The notes beneath the pieces were generated by a model that had not been told where the DNA came from, made no database searches, and saw only the letters and a list, made by a program, of their open reading frames with translations. The position numbers and the translations under genes are program-made. From Hydractinia symbiolongicarpus (Eukaryota > Cnidaria > Hydrozoa > Anthoathecata > Hydractiniidae), in assembly GCF_029227915.1 (NCBI RefSeq), contig NC_079878.1:19716001-19780000 (forward strand): DNA of 64,000 bases. The letters are read 5' to 3'. Numbering within the stretch: the first letter of the stretch is position 1; every line of letters begins with the position of its first letter. Below, piece by piece: positions 1-12,115 of the stretch.

Positions 1-555
1 GGCTGGCTACACTGGAAATGGTTTCGTGTGTGTTGTAAAAACCGACAAAGAAAGTGCGTATCCTTTTGTTTAAATTTCTGTCAACTTTAACTCACTTATC
101 ATATAAGGAAACAGTTTTTATACTTCAAGTTTTTTCCGCTTGCAAATATGCGTCCAGACCAAAGGCCTTTCTTTTATTGAACCTTGTTCTAATTATATAA
201 TATGCTATTATATAATATGTGCGTATTATAAGGCGTGTGATATTATGTTACACATTGAGACCCTATATTAGTTCTAATGTGCATTAGAAATTTGTTGTTC
301 TGTTCGTCTTTAGATATATTTATAATCACACTGGCTACAATCATCGCATTTGGAATTATAGTTGTGATTGCACTGCTCTACCTTGCAAGACGCAAGCTGA
401 AGAAAGAAACAGAAAAATTCAAGAGCAATGTGCAAAAGCAAATGACAGAAACAAATGGTTACAAAAACGGTAGGATGAGTGATCCTAAGGTTTGGATGAA
501 TAATCTACCTCAAGACACGCAGAAGATCAAATTTAAAAATAAAAGAAAGAAGTGA
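1..555 (+). CDS. 3' end of an EGF-domain, single-pass membrane protein gene (partial)
   Basis: Bases 2-34 read AGYTGNGFVCV, the usual end of a calcium-binding-type EGF repeat, followed by a GT that could be a splice donor (35-36). A second coding block, open to the stop at 553-555, has an acceptor-like TTTAG at about 310-314. It encodes a strongly hydrophobic stretch (IFIITLATIIAFGIIVVIAL, one membrane span), then basic LARRKLKK as a stop-transfer signal, then a Lys-rich cytoplasmic tail ending in KFKNKRKK. I infer a type I surface protein with EGF repeats outside the cell and a short tail inside. The phase between the two blocks does not join cleanly with the most obvious donor (the first looks phase 0, the second phase 1), so the exact junction, or a small exon between them, is unresolved. 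The rest of the gene lies left of the window. Confidence 0.5.
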
Positions 556-570
556 TGTGATCTCAACCTC

Positions 571-672
571 CTGTGTGACCAGGTTATTGTCTTGTATGAA
601 CTCCTGCGTGACCAGGTTATTGTCTTGTATGAACTGTTGGCTGTGTGACCAGGTTATTGTCTTGTATAAACT
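571..672 (+). repeat. Three tandem copies of a 33-37 bp unit just after a stop codon
   Basis: Copies begin at 571, 604 and 641 and share CTGNGTGACCAGGTTATTG followed by TCTTGTATGAACT. The array starts 16 bases after the stop of the membrane-protein tail, so it probably lies in the 3' UTR. Confidence 0.8.
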
Positions 673-699
673 GTTGGAAATATATTGTAAAAAGTTTTC

Positions 700-3600
700 T
701 AAGCGCGCAGAACTTGCACAATTTGCAGAAGTTAAAGCTGAAATTCCACTCGATAGCAAAACAGAACGGAATAAAAAATATTTAAATTTGAATTGTTATT
801 TGCAGATTTTTTTGTCTTTATAATTTTATCCGTTCACGTCTGTAAGAAAAGTTAGAACGATTTCAACTTTCTGTTTGGAGGTCATCGAACAATCATATTC
901 CTGAAATCACAATTGTTTGGTCCAATCCGTTTCATGTGGTTTTTGAGTGAAATTTCACCTTATTGGTGTTGATCAATTTCTTAGCCCGCATTAATTAATT
1001 TCAATGATGCACGTTTTACCTACATGGCCTTTTTTAAGCACACGTCAAGAAAAATATATAAAAAAGAATAGTCGTAGGCTGAAATATCATTGTTTTTAAA
1101 AGTAAGAAAAATTCGAGTGTGAATAATTTTCTTGCAATTCTCTCTTAATCTACAACTGATAATTGTTTTTGCTTGCGATTGTTTTTTTTATACCTGTAAT
1201 AACTGCGACTTACAATTATAGAGCTCAAAGCATGTATAAAATCAATTTACATGGAATGCAAGTACTAGGTGTCTGTCCGTCACGCAAAATGGTACTCTAA
1301 GTAGCGAAACGCTTTGAAGGCGGTATGAAAAGACCATGTGAACCCGTGGATTTTTCCACGGGCAACCGACTATTACATACATAATACACAATTAAAATGT
1401 TTTGCCTCTCTAGCGGACCAAGGCTTAGTACATGAATATTGAATGTGGCTGGTACACTTGGTTTTTATTTCTAGTTTCAAGCTCTTATGTGTATCCAGGA
1501 TAGTAGGAGGTGCGCAGGTTTTACCTGAAAATATCAAAGAGAACAATAATTACCGCCCGGTCCGTCATCATTCGCTTAGGGCCCAGTATTGTCGCCGATA
1601 TTATTCAGAGGTTTTTGTATGGAATTGACTTTTGGTGTGCAGATTCGATGCCATTTTATCTATTGTTTTCGCGAAACAGAAAGAACGTTACTCTTAGGAT
1701 GGGCAAGAACATTCACTAACTCAAGCATGTATGTTTGAGATTACTATCTCCATCAGTTGCTACGCAGGGACGATTTCTCGACAGTCGTGGCTAGTTGAAT
1801 TTCCGCGCCCGAAGGCGTAGGAAATTCTTTAAAACCGTCGTTTTTTTCTTTCGGAGCATTTTTTGAGAAAAAATCGACCCTGGGATTTAACGTTGGTCCG
1901 TCACAGATGTAAACTTCGTACCCAGGCTCCTAAACTACTGGGAAATCTAGTATTGACGCTTCAGGCCAAAATTGGTATTTGTTTTCGACAAAATTTGGCA
2001 CAGTTAAAAAAAAGTATGGTGAAAATAATGGTGACATAATAATTTTGATTTTTGTCACCTAAATGTCATTTCAGGTCAAAATTTATCCAAAAATTAAAAC
2101 TGCTTTATTTTCGACAAAAATTGACACAGTTAATAAAAAATTTGATTTTTTGTCAACTAATGCCGTTTAAGACCATAAACGTTTCAATCGCAAGACTTTC
2201 AACCATGAATGATAGGCTGTATTATTTGTTAGCAATTTCTTTTAGAATGTGAGTTTATTATGACACGTTTCGTTTTGTTTGCGTTTGTTGTAAGATATAA
2301 TGTCACTGGTGTGCTTTATCTTCAGAGGTTCATGCACCAAACTCCTTCGAATGTTTGGCACAATAACAAAACGAATTAGCAGGTTTTCATCAAATATTTT
2401 GGTAGCGCGCGGAAATTCTTAGAGCCGCAGGGCTTCTTGTTTAAATTTATACCTTTGCAGTATAAGCGGATCATCTTGATTACCATTTTGAATAGGCTGT
2501 ATCTCAAAACCTAGTAACGTTTAAAAACTAATTTTTTTCTGAAAGTAAATTGACTTTCTTACAAGATTAAACTATAAAATATTAATTCTTTATTTGTTCT
2601 CCCCAATTGACGAATTTCGATCTTATATTATTTTGCCAACTAGTTAATAGTCAAAGATAATTTCGGCCATTTCCAGCTGTACCTGTCGAAACGTAGGCCA
2701 GAATAACTCGCTTGTTCATGACATGATAATATTTATCTCTTTAATAATAGCCGTATTCCGTCTGTCTGTTCGTGCGTCTATTTGTCTTTTTATTGCAGGA
2801 ACACGAAATGCGATATATAAAGGACGGTTGACCCCGTGGATATTTCACGGGTTAGCGACTATTTTATATTATAATGCACGTATACGTCTGTCTGTCACGC
2901 AATGCAGTATAAAAAGGACGGGCGTCGAAAACACAAACGGTGGTATAGAGGATGCAAAACTTCTATCACTCGGCTTTTTCAATTATAACTAGCGCACTCC
3001 TGAGCAACACAAGACGTCAAAATTGAAGAAAAACAATCTTTAGTGTTTTCTGCTCCTTGCAATACTAATATGTTATTAACATGTGACGACGACCTTATAT
3101 GATAGTGGGGGTAAGCTTTTAACGCTCACTTTCCTCACACTGTGGTAACAAAATAAAGAAACCTTTGAAAATAAAAAAATATTATGGCTTTGCCAATTAT
3201 TAGTGTGAACAAATTTTATAGCCTTAATGAATAACTTTAAAAAAAAAATATGGTATAAATTATTTTACGATACAAAAACAGAAAGAATAATTTGATGGTT
3301 GAAAATTACGTTCTTAAACTTTATCCTGGTTTCATTTTGTGGCAGATATGTAAAACGATGCATTAGGGATAGCTAAAAGTTACCCTGTTCCTTTTTTCTC
3401 TTAATAATATACAAACTGTACTGACAAATCAAAAAGCAAGTAGGATCGAGGTGTATAGCTAGCTACTCATAAGTATAACTGCAAACCAGAAGATCATTCT
3501 TTTTCTCGCCGATCCGCCCACACTGGCTGCTAAAACATGTTGTTCAACACCCGTCAAAAAAATTGAAATTAAAGTTTTCTAATTCGCAGTGATTCGGGTA

Positions 3601-3740
3601 AAATAACAATCTAAATACATTTATTTTTTAACAAACTAGCCTCAGGACGCCGATTTAGGCACAAGTAAAGATGCTACCCAGCGTTGAAGACTCGGTGGAG
3701 CAATTAATAAGAACCTTTAACTGTGCCCCACATTTAGGTG
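700..3740. other. No supported gene; old repeats
   Basis: AT-rich sequence with many stops on both strands. Two blocks (1267-1370 and 2755-2935) share a mosaic repeat containing the hairpin CCCGTGGA...CACGGG (1343-1362 and 2833-2851) and copies of GTCTGTCNGTCACGCAA. An inverted pair GAATTTCCGCGC (about 1798) / GCGCGGAAATTC (about 2408) may mark the ends of an old element. A roughly 110-bp segment is duplicated at about 1960-2060 and 2070-2160. Confidence 0.5.
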
Positions 3741-4470
3741 GAGCGCTTTAATACATATATGACGTAAATCTATGGTGTTTAGGCTATAATATATTTCTCA
3801 AAAAATAACTTTTCTACACATTTAGCTGAAATAAAAATACGGTTTTCAACTCGTTGTTCATCGTTGCAAAGACAGCTGGCAAAACTTTTTTATTTTTCAA
3901 AAAACGTTCCCGGTGAAAGTTCAAAAATGAATGTTACTTAGTAGGTGAACAATGTCGTACATCCATATAGGTATAAAAAACCTTTTCCAAAAAATACCTT
4001 ATCGCAACTTCGGTTGATAAATAGCCCGTCAAAACACTGGCTAAGCCCTTAGTACAGGCATACCGTGTTGGACATCCGCATAGGCTATAACCCTGTTCCA
4101 AAAAACTATGTCGTAACTTCAGTTTAAATTAAAAACAGAGTGTGAAGCTAAAACAATCACTAAGCACTTTCATTGCGTGAAAAAGTTTGTGTAAAATTTA
4201 AAAACAAAAACACAGTTTACAACCTGTTTTTACCCTGTTAAAGCAAAAACAATCGCGCAACATTTTTTTTATTTTGCGGGAAAACTTACCGTGAAAATTT
4301 GAAAATTAATCGTGACACCAGGCCGAGCGCTTAATACATCTTCCATATCCGTACAAGCGTAATATCCTTTTCCACAGAAACCTTACTGTAACGTCGGTTT
4401 TAACAAAAAATACAGGAAAAAATCCGCTGTTACCCTATCTAGCTAAAACAACAACTCAGCATTTTTATTT
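3740..4470. repeat. Degenerate long tandem repeat
   Basis: Blocks recur containing a CATCCNNATAGG-type motif, a run like CTTTTCCAAAAAATACCTTATCGC, a motif like CGNAACTTCGGTT, and AGCTAAAACAA followed by a TTTTTTATTTT stretch. They are seen near 3743, 3955, 4072 and 4330, with uneven spacing of about 120-260 bases. No coding potential was found. Unit boundaries are approximate. Confidence 0.45.
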
Positions 4471-4752
4471 GTAAATAGGTTTTTATGACAGTAATGCATT
4501 TAGCATTATAATTATTGATTAAGAATTTTGTAACTAAATCTTTTTTTAAGTATGCAGTTTTTATAACCTTAAATGGTAAGAAGGTGCAAAAACATTTTCG
4601 CATTAGTGACCATAATGTCAGAAGATCAGTTGATATAACGAACAAAACTTGGTATTTTATGAAAAACGTTTCCTATTACGTGCATTAGAGGACGGCATAT
4701 ATCAATCTGTGGTAAGTTGGGAAGAAAAAGACATGCATTGCTGCATCCACCA

Positions 4753-4802
4753 CCTGTGTTCATGACCCCTTATACACACCTGTGTTCATGACCCCTTATA
4801 CT
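4753..4802. repeat. 25-bp direct duplication
   Basis: The motif CACCTGTGTTCATGACCCCT occurs twice in immediate succession, followed both times by TATAC. This is probably a recent slippage product. Confidence 0.75.
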
Positions 4803-5599
4803 TTTCATCCCACTCATGCCATTTGATGTTATTAAAACAGGAAGAAATATATTTTTGACCTCAATTAAACTGATTTCTTCGTCGTGCTATAAACTCTATT
4901 TTTGACAATAATCAGGTCTTAATGAGTACATTAATCGCATTCCCGATGTCGCTATTTTACACACGCAATTTCAAACAATGTATTAATTGCTGCCACGAAT
5001 GATCTCTGTGTCATTATTTTGACAGACGGGGTTATAGTCAAGAAATAAATGCTACTTTATGAAGGAAAGCATACCAAAGCGTAATAAAGTTCAACTTAAG
5101 CTTGACATAAGCCATTCGAAGAATGTTGTGTCGTTATTTACTCTATTGTTTTGTCTTTGATTTAGCTAATATTGTTTTTAACATGGCTGCTTCAAACAAT
5201 GTACCAAAAAGCAAAAAAAAAAAAAAAAAATTCTGTTTAATATCAAATTGATAAAAGCACAAATGAAAGTGTAAGCAAAACTTCCCACGGAGAATTTATG
5301 TTAAAATCAGACAGAAATATTTACTAGCTAATTCAATGACCAAGATCACTGTTTTCGATTCTTTTTATTTTTTATTGTGGCCTGTTAATTTTAAAGCCAT
5401 AAACATTGATTCGTCCTTAGGACACCGTCGGGCAAATTTTAGCTTTTGCAACCACATACCAACTAATTACAACAGCGCTACAGTCCCCCCCTCCCAGAAT
5501 GTACCTTTTACTTCATCTGATTTCTGGTTCCTTCCTTTTAGCCCTTGAGCTCCAATAAAAGATTTATATTTGCAAAATAATGCGAAAGAATGAAATATA

Positions 5600-5868
5600 T
5601 GATGAAGGAGAACAGAAGCTTATCCCTTTTTATTCTATTATGTGATGGACCTCACATTGAGAATTTGCATATTAAATAAGAAACACTTCAAGGAGTAATA
5701 AAAAACTGTGTATTGTTTGTTTTTCTTTTACGGAATTAGGGAGTTGGGGGAATTTATAACCATATTTTGAGGTGAGGAAGTTGGTATTCATGCCACTTCA
5801 GATTCATATGAAATAGTAAGACTACTCGAATGTGTTCTTATCGTAGTAGTAACAGTGTATCAAAAAAT
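5600..5868. mobile_element. Degraded relative of the Kolobok-like element at 39.9-41.4 kb
   Basis: Sequence from about 5600 to 5868 runs parallel to the right part of the element at 39886-41399. Matching landmarks are GGAGAAC, ATATTAAAT(A/G)AGAAACA, TTTTACGGAATT, CATATGAAA(T/C)AGTAA, TTCTTAT and TATCAAAAAAT. The long internal part of the larger copy, including its THAP ORF, is missing, and the terminal TIR has decayed. Confidence 0.55.
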
Positions 5869-5869
5869 T

Positions 5870-8837
5870 AACGTTAAAGGCGGAATGCTTAACTGGTGCT
5901 TACAGAAGTTCTTTAGAAATTTGAAGATAATCACCTTAACATTGGGGAAAAAGGGAAAACGTCAAGAATAACGAAAAAAGCCAAATTCCTTGTTATATTT
6001 TTTCCAAACTACTGCGCGACAATCAAATGTCAAACGTGTTTTAACATCCCTTCAACTCGCTTGCAACCAGGGGCCGCAGAATTTTCTTTCTTATATCACC
6101 ACTTGAATTACGTTGTCGATAAACCGTTAAACTTCTAAAAATGAGCTTATGGGCTTATATGATATTTTCGATGGACTTATATCGGTGTGAGGGGCGGTGG
6201 AAGGCGTTATAATCGAGGTAATAAAATTAGCAAAACAGTAAGGACAACTACACAAACTTCCTCCTCAATATTAAGATAATTTTTTGTAGCAGATGCGAGC
6301 TTGCAGATAATTTTACATGCAACCTTAAGCAAGAAAGTCTGTATCGCGAAAATACTGTAAAAGTTTTCTTTGTACACACGAACTTACAGAAGGGTGTTCT
6401 GTCGTACAAAAAGTGTAACAAATTTAGGAAAACATAGAATTCCTTTAGCTTCGTGTTTTGTTTTGAATTCTTCCGCCAATATGTTAAACATTTTCGACTA
6501 GTTTTTAATTTATCAAGCTCCCCTTCTAACACCCCTCTTCAAATTAGGCCCGCACTCCTACAATCATTTCTGACAAATAAAGCCCATGGGACAACCGAGT
6601 ATTTACGATAAACCAACACAGGGTAAACCAGCAGTTATGTTGTGTTGTAAGGTCTGCACAATTTCATATACCGTCATCGCCATTTTTAACTATAAAGGAA
6701 GAAAATCCAATCCAACATGCAAAATAAAGTGTTCGTTTTCAAAAGCTGGACTGTATTTATTAAATAACAATTTGTACGCATGCGCGTATGAATCTATGAA
6801 AAAAAATTTTTGTTTGTAAAATTTTCTCATCCGTGCGTATCATCAAGTGTTGTGAACAGAAAAAATGTTGGTACGTAGCAATGTACATTTACATGCTCAC
6901 AAAAAAATTCGCGTTCAACCTTCGTTGAGAGTGTCTAACTTGACCATGTGAAATAAAAGAAATACTATTTTATCTCTAGCTAACATAAAGGTTAGAAAGA
7001 GAATTCGTATAACCATTATCGACGGGACTCGATTTTAATTATGTCTACATGGACTACGCTTTTTTTTAGCATTTAGAACTTACTAAAAGAGTCAAAATTA
7101 CACCTTGTCACCAATGTCTTATTAAATTTCCATAACTGCTCGAATCAAATTTGCAAAATTATTCAAAAGCCACATGTTTGCCTGCTGAATATCGAGTGAA
7201 AACAGGACCTGCAGTATGACCGCGCTTTGTGTCGCGATGTTCACATAGACGCAAAAATGGCGGTAAAAGATGCGGTCAGAAGTTCTTGTCTACATTTTTC
7301 TGACATATTTCCACTTATGATCTGTGGAGTGTCTGTTAATCGCACTTGGTGTTAAAATCGTCAACGATCGAAGTATCTACTGAAGGCAGCTGTGCAATCA
7401 TCTAACATTGGAAAGAACAGTAAATTTTAATTTGAACACCAATTTAAAAAAACAGGGAAAATACACTTTATTTTTTGTAAGTAAGGCGACTATGAAACAG
7501 CATGACGGTACCATTACAGATGTATTTTTGGGATATATACATGCAATATTCAATGGAAGGATATTGACCTTCATCTGTCTTTAAGGAAAACTTTTATTAA
7601 AAATTGCTTACGTTGTCACATTCCTTGTATTCTTCATAGCTAGCATCAGACATTTTCTCTGTCGCTAAAGACCGGCATTTTGAAAAACAAGACGCGACTT
7701 CAAATGACGTACACCTTCTTGAAAATCATAAAATTAATTACATTAATTGGCATAATTAAAAAGCTCCCATAAATTAGCATAATTTCCGAAAAAATTATGC
7801 GAAAGGTCATCTGCATAATTAAATGTAACAATGGATTCAATTATCAGGGTTAATCAATTTCATTATTGGTGGTATTAATAAACCTTTCTGCACGTGCATG
7901 TGTTTCCTATTTGATGTGTGCTTCTAATAAATGCAGGACGTTAGGTGGAATTTAAATAGAAGCGAGCTTTTCCATATTGGGATAAAACATGGAAAATGAG
8001 CAAGCAAGCATTTTTTTAAAATATGCGTATGCTATATTACGTACGTGACATGTTTAGGGCAAACATGTGGTTTTGCGTAAAAGGCACAGGAAATTAATAT
8101 TTCATGTTAAAAAAAATCTTAATGTATTCATCATTTAAGAATGAAACTTAGCCATTCTGCAGATAGTTGCATTTGTTAATTAATGTAGAAATCTAAATCT
8201 CTGCCACATGGTTTTTCTTAGTCCTGTCAATTTCTTAAAAAAATTCCGATGCGTAAAACAATTTCAGTAAGGTCTTGTCAACGACACGAAAGTAAAATTG
8301 CAATAATTTGTTCTGGGAGGGCCCTATACATTATCACCTTTTTCTTTTTGAATTTATACAACTTTTGACATTGTCGCGAATTGTATTAAGCCTTGTCGAA
8401 AGTTCCTAACTATTGTTTCACGAGCAAGCTTTATTCATCATAAGGGAAAGATACCTTCTAAGGGAAAGAAATCTTTTGGTATATCCTTGTGACTTATAAG
8501 CATCATTATCTTATAGAAACATGATAATTTTTTAAAATGTTAAGGGAAAAAGAACAATAATAATCAAAGCAATATCCAGCTGTTATTGTTAATAAGAACT
8601 CTGTATCTATTTGTTAAAATATTCCGTGAAAATAATTATTGCATCAAATGTGTTATAGGTCAAACCTTAGATTTTTTAGTTCCGTTATTTCACATACTTA
8701 TACATAAATATCCCGGGTTAAAATAATAAACTTGCCATTGACCTCGCAAATCAGCAAATATTTCTATTTTCCGCTAAAAAAAAGCTAAATAATGGCTCTT
8801 ATCAGTTCAGCGTGCTCATATCGTGAGAACGCTGAAC
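5870..8837. other. No supported gene
   Basis: I see no exon with convincing splice sites or family resemblance. At 6120-6620 there are GGGCTTAT / ATAAAGCCC motifs in opposite orientation, with ATTTACGATAAACC near 6600. These resemble the element at 29.7-30.2 kb, so an old copy of that family may be present. Otherwise the sequence is AT-rich with homopolymer runs. Confidence 0.4.
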
Positions 8838-10957
8838 ATGAGAAATATTAAGACATTCTATTTCACTGGTAAGTTATATAATATTTATAAAGTAAATATG
8901 TAGCATATTTTGGTATGAATATGGAATGTCTTGATGAAAATCCAAATATAGAGCTGTTATATATGTACTTTATTATTTATGAATTTTTTTCTGGTTTTCT
9001 TTAGCTTTCGTAGCATGTGTAGCAATATGCTATACTAAACCATTGACAAACAGAGTAAAAAATGCCCTATTAGTGTACAAAGGCGTCATTGGAAATAAAT
9101 CGTTAAATACCTCCCTAAATAAACTAGCCATTAAAATGGTAAGAGTTTTTGAAATTATTGTTTTTTTTTTTCGTAATTAATAATCAAAGTCCCATTTCCA
9201 TTATAAAAATGAAATATACCCTTTCCACATTAGATGAAACATATCGAAAAAAAAGTAAAAGTAAAATGCAAGTATGAAGACATGAAGCGCCACCACATTA
9301 CTCTAATCAGCGCCAAGAAAGACAATTGGACAAGTCTTCAAGATCAACTTAAAATGTTTAACGAGTATGCCAGCAATGCAACTAACACGATAAAGTACAA
9401 TGTCATTCTTAAAGCAAAACTTAAAATAGCACGCAAACATGTTAGAACAGTAACCAATGTGGTTAAAAACCAGATTAGAACAGCAACCAATGTGGTTAAA
9501 AACCAGGTTTGTAAATTGCTTTTCTTATTTTGCCAACAGTTTTATAATGGTCTCGGTAGTTACAAAATGGGTTGTTGTTGATGCAGCATACGTTTCCATT
9601 AGTGCTAGGATTATAATATTTATTATTCACAATCTGTTCTGACAAAATTACCAGTTTTAGTCAATGTTGACTAAAGTCTGTCAAGAAAATACAATGCTAT
9701 AAGTTACTTCGACTTTTCGAAGAAAACGTCTAATACATTAATAACTACTGTTCTAAATTTTCTAATTTTAGAAACTGATTGTACGTATCGAACCAATAAA
9801 AGATCAAATCAATATTCAATATCTTCAACCTGGGAAGTTACTCCAAAAACATTGTCAAGGAAATATGAATGTGGCGCATTTTAAGTTACTTTTAGCCATT
9901 TGGACATTGAAGCACACTTTTGACGTCACGCTTCGTAGCGTAAATGAAGAAATTTGCTTACTCACTGAAAGAAGAGAAGCATTTCGCCATATCAAAAATA
10001 GTCTTCACAAACTAAAAGACAATATTGGTTCTTTAACAGTAAGTGCGAAAATGGCTTTTCTTTTTCATTCTTTAATTCTCACTACACTGTAATTCATCTA
10101 ATCTTACTCTCTCTGCTTCAGGTTAACGTCAAAGGAGGTAGATGTCGAGGTGTTCCTCCGAAAAGTTATGCAGTTTTGAAAAAGACAACGTTGTATCCAT
10201 TAACAGTGAGTTTTTAATTTTTCTTGAGTACACTTAAACTTTGTTCCCAGCACATTGTCGATTTTTTTTATATTCAGCTAACCGCCATTGACGTTATTTG
10301 TTTACAAATATAAATATTTTACCCATACCTTCTACCTGATTATAATTTCTTGAATTACTCAATTTAGAATATAGGAAGGATTAACTCCCTCAGATTATGG
10401 AACCTCCATGCTTAGATGTACTTACATCGATTTTGTTTGAACTAGTTTTCTTTCTTATTAAAGGATAAACGCATGATGAGTCTCCGACTAGGTTACCTGT
10501 TGGAAATAAACAAAAGTTTTAATAAATTATCAAATCGTGGTGAAATTTATTGGGATTACCAAAAGCTATACAATCAAGTCAAGCTTCTTAAAAAAGTAAC
10601 TTTTATTTATGGTTACATTTTTTTATAATAGCGTTCTAATTATTACATTAAATCATTAAAAAAGAGAAAAGCTTTTTGTACTGTGTTACTGATGATGACG
10701 CTACATGGTCATGATCATACTTTAACTTAATAAAAAAATATTTTGTATCTTCTTTTCTTTTTTTATAGGAAATAAATAAATGTTTTGAAAAATTACCTGC
10801 GATAGATGTGAGCAAAGTCGATCAAATGATGGCTGAAATTAAAACCAATGACTGTGTAAAAGAAAAGGAAAATAAACCGAAAGAAAGGTCATTACAATAT
10901 CTCATATACTGGAAAGCAATTCTCGCATCGACGATAACAGAGTTTGCTCCTCTGTAA
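8838..10957 (+). CDS. Unrecognised secreted helix-rich protein, 7 exons, 369 residues
   Basis: Exons: 8838-8868, 9005-9138, 9234-9506, 9772-10038, 10122-10205, 10464-10595 and 10769-10957. All have GT/AG ends, and the reading phase closes exactly at TAA. Intron 1 is phase 1 and introns 2-6 are all phase 0. The protein opens with a signal peptide (MRNIKTFYFTAFVACVAICY). The mature chain is rich in Lys, Leu, Ile and Asn, with long amphipathic stretches, no second membrane span and six cysteines. Likely N-glycosylation sequons are NKS, NTS and NAT in the first third and NKS in exon 6. Exon 3 ends in an imperfect duplication (RTVTNVVKNQ then RTATNVVKNQ). AATAAA signals lie near 10990. I do not recognise the family. 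Secretion, helical character and the run of phase-0 introns recall helical cytokine genes, but that is analogy only; a structural or defence secretion is equally open. Confidence 0.75.
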
Positions 10958-10959
10958 CA

Positions 10960-11290
10960 CATCTTAGATAATCATCACTCATAATGTAAAGAATAAAAAG
11001 AAAATAAATTAGACTAACATTTTTAGGATATAATTTTTTATACTGGATTTTATATTTATTTCATATATATTAGACAATATTTTATTATTTTAAAATAGCT
11101 TTAATTATTTATAAATTGTATTACTAGTTGTTTATAAAACATATTTTGACACATTGTATATGTCGTTGTTGTTTAAGCATACCCATAGGGATGATTTAAG
11201 GGGTTGGCACATCTGATTCATAATTACCATATTTAAGGCAGTTTTGTCTAAATCATTGAAATTAGCTACGAATTTAATTGTATGTCATGC
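10960..11290. other. 3' flank of the secreted-protein gene
   Basis: Probable 3' UTR with several AATAAA-like hexamers (about 10990-11010), then AT-rich spacer with no coding signal. Confidence 0.4.
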
Positions 11291-11293
11291 TAA

Positions 11294-12112
11294 AGGTGGG
11301 GCAAACCAGTCCAACATTTCATCCAACATTTCATCCAACATTTTTTTCCCATGTTGGATGAAATGTTGGATGAAAAATTGCATGTAGGATGAAGCAAAAT
11401 TTTAGGTTTGTGGTACTGCTTTTAAAAACATTCGAACGATAAAGAGTTCATTCATTCCTGAAAAACAAAATGTCGGACGGAAGGAAATCTGCAGTGTTAC
11501 TTATGTTGCTGAACGAACCTCGTCGATTCAGACGATGAAAAACTAACCCGCGGAAAAACAAGAGAGTAGATAGGAACAAAATGAATATTTTAGTACTATC
11601 ATTAAAGAACTGATGATCGAAGACAGATTCGGATTTAGGTAAATGGATGTAGGGGCTTTCGATTTCCTCCTTAATTAAATATCCCATCTGATATCACCGG
11701 GCCAGATGAGCAACTGTGGTGGCCACAGACAAATAATGGCAGAAGGAAGACTCGCCTTACTCTTCGCTTCTTGCGACAGGAGAATCGTTTCAACCACTTC
11801 ACTTTCAGTTCAGAATTTCTTTGAATGCAGTATCCTATATAATAAGGGTGTTGCATGGCTTTGGTGGATAAATTAATGAAAAGTACCACCAAACCAAACC
11901 AACATGAAAATTCACGCAACTCAGATAGAGAACTCCTTTAATCTTGCCGAAAATGTTGGATGAAATGTTTGACGGCGATCAAACTTCATCCAACATTGTC
12001 CAACACGATTTTTTTCTTCTTTTTTGAAAATTTCAATTTTTTCAAAATCTTTAAGTGACTCAAACCAGTCCAACATTTTATCCAACATCACAAAAATAGT
12101 TTGCCCCCGCCT
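11294..12112 (+). mobile_element. Internally deleted PIF/Harbinger-type DNA transposon (819 bp)
   Basis: The ends are inverted: AGGTGGGGCAAAC at 11294, and the reverse complement of GTTTGCCCCCGCCT at 12112. Both flanks carry TAA (11291-11293 and 12113-12115), the 3-bp target duplication typical of PIF/Harbinger. Subterminal regions are packed with TCCAACATTTCATCCAACAT-type repeats in both orientations. Plus-strand sequence at about 11765-11850 still reads LATGESFQPLHFQFRISLNA, close to the conserved N-terminal region of Harbinger transposases. Stops and frameshifts surround it and the catalytic DDE part is absent, so the copy is non-autonomous. Confidence 0.75.
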
Positions 12113-12115
12113 TAA

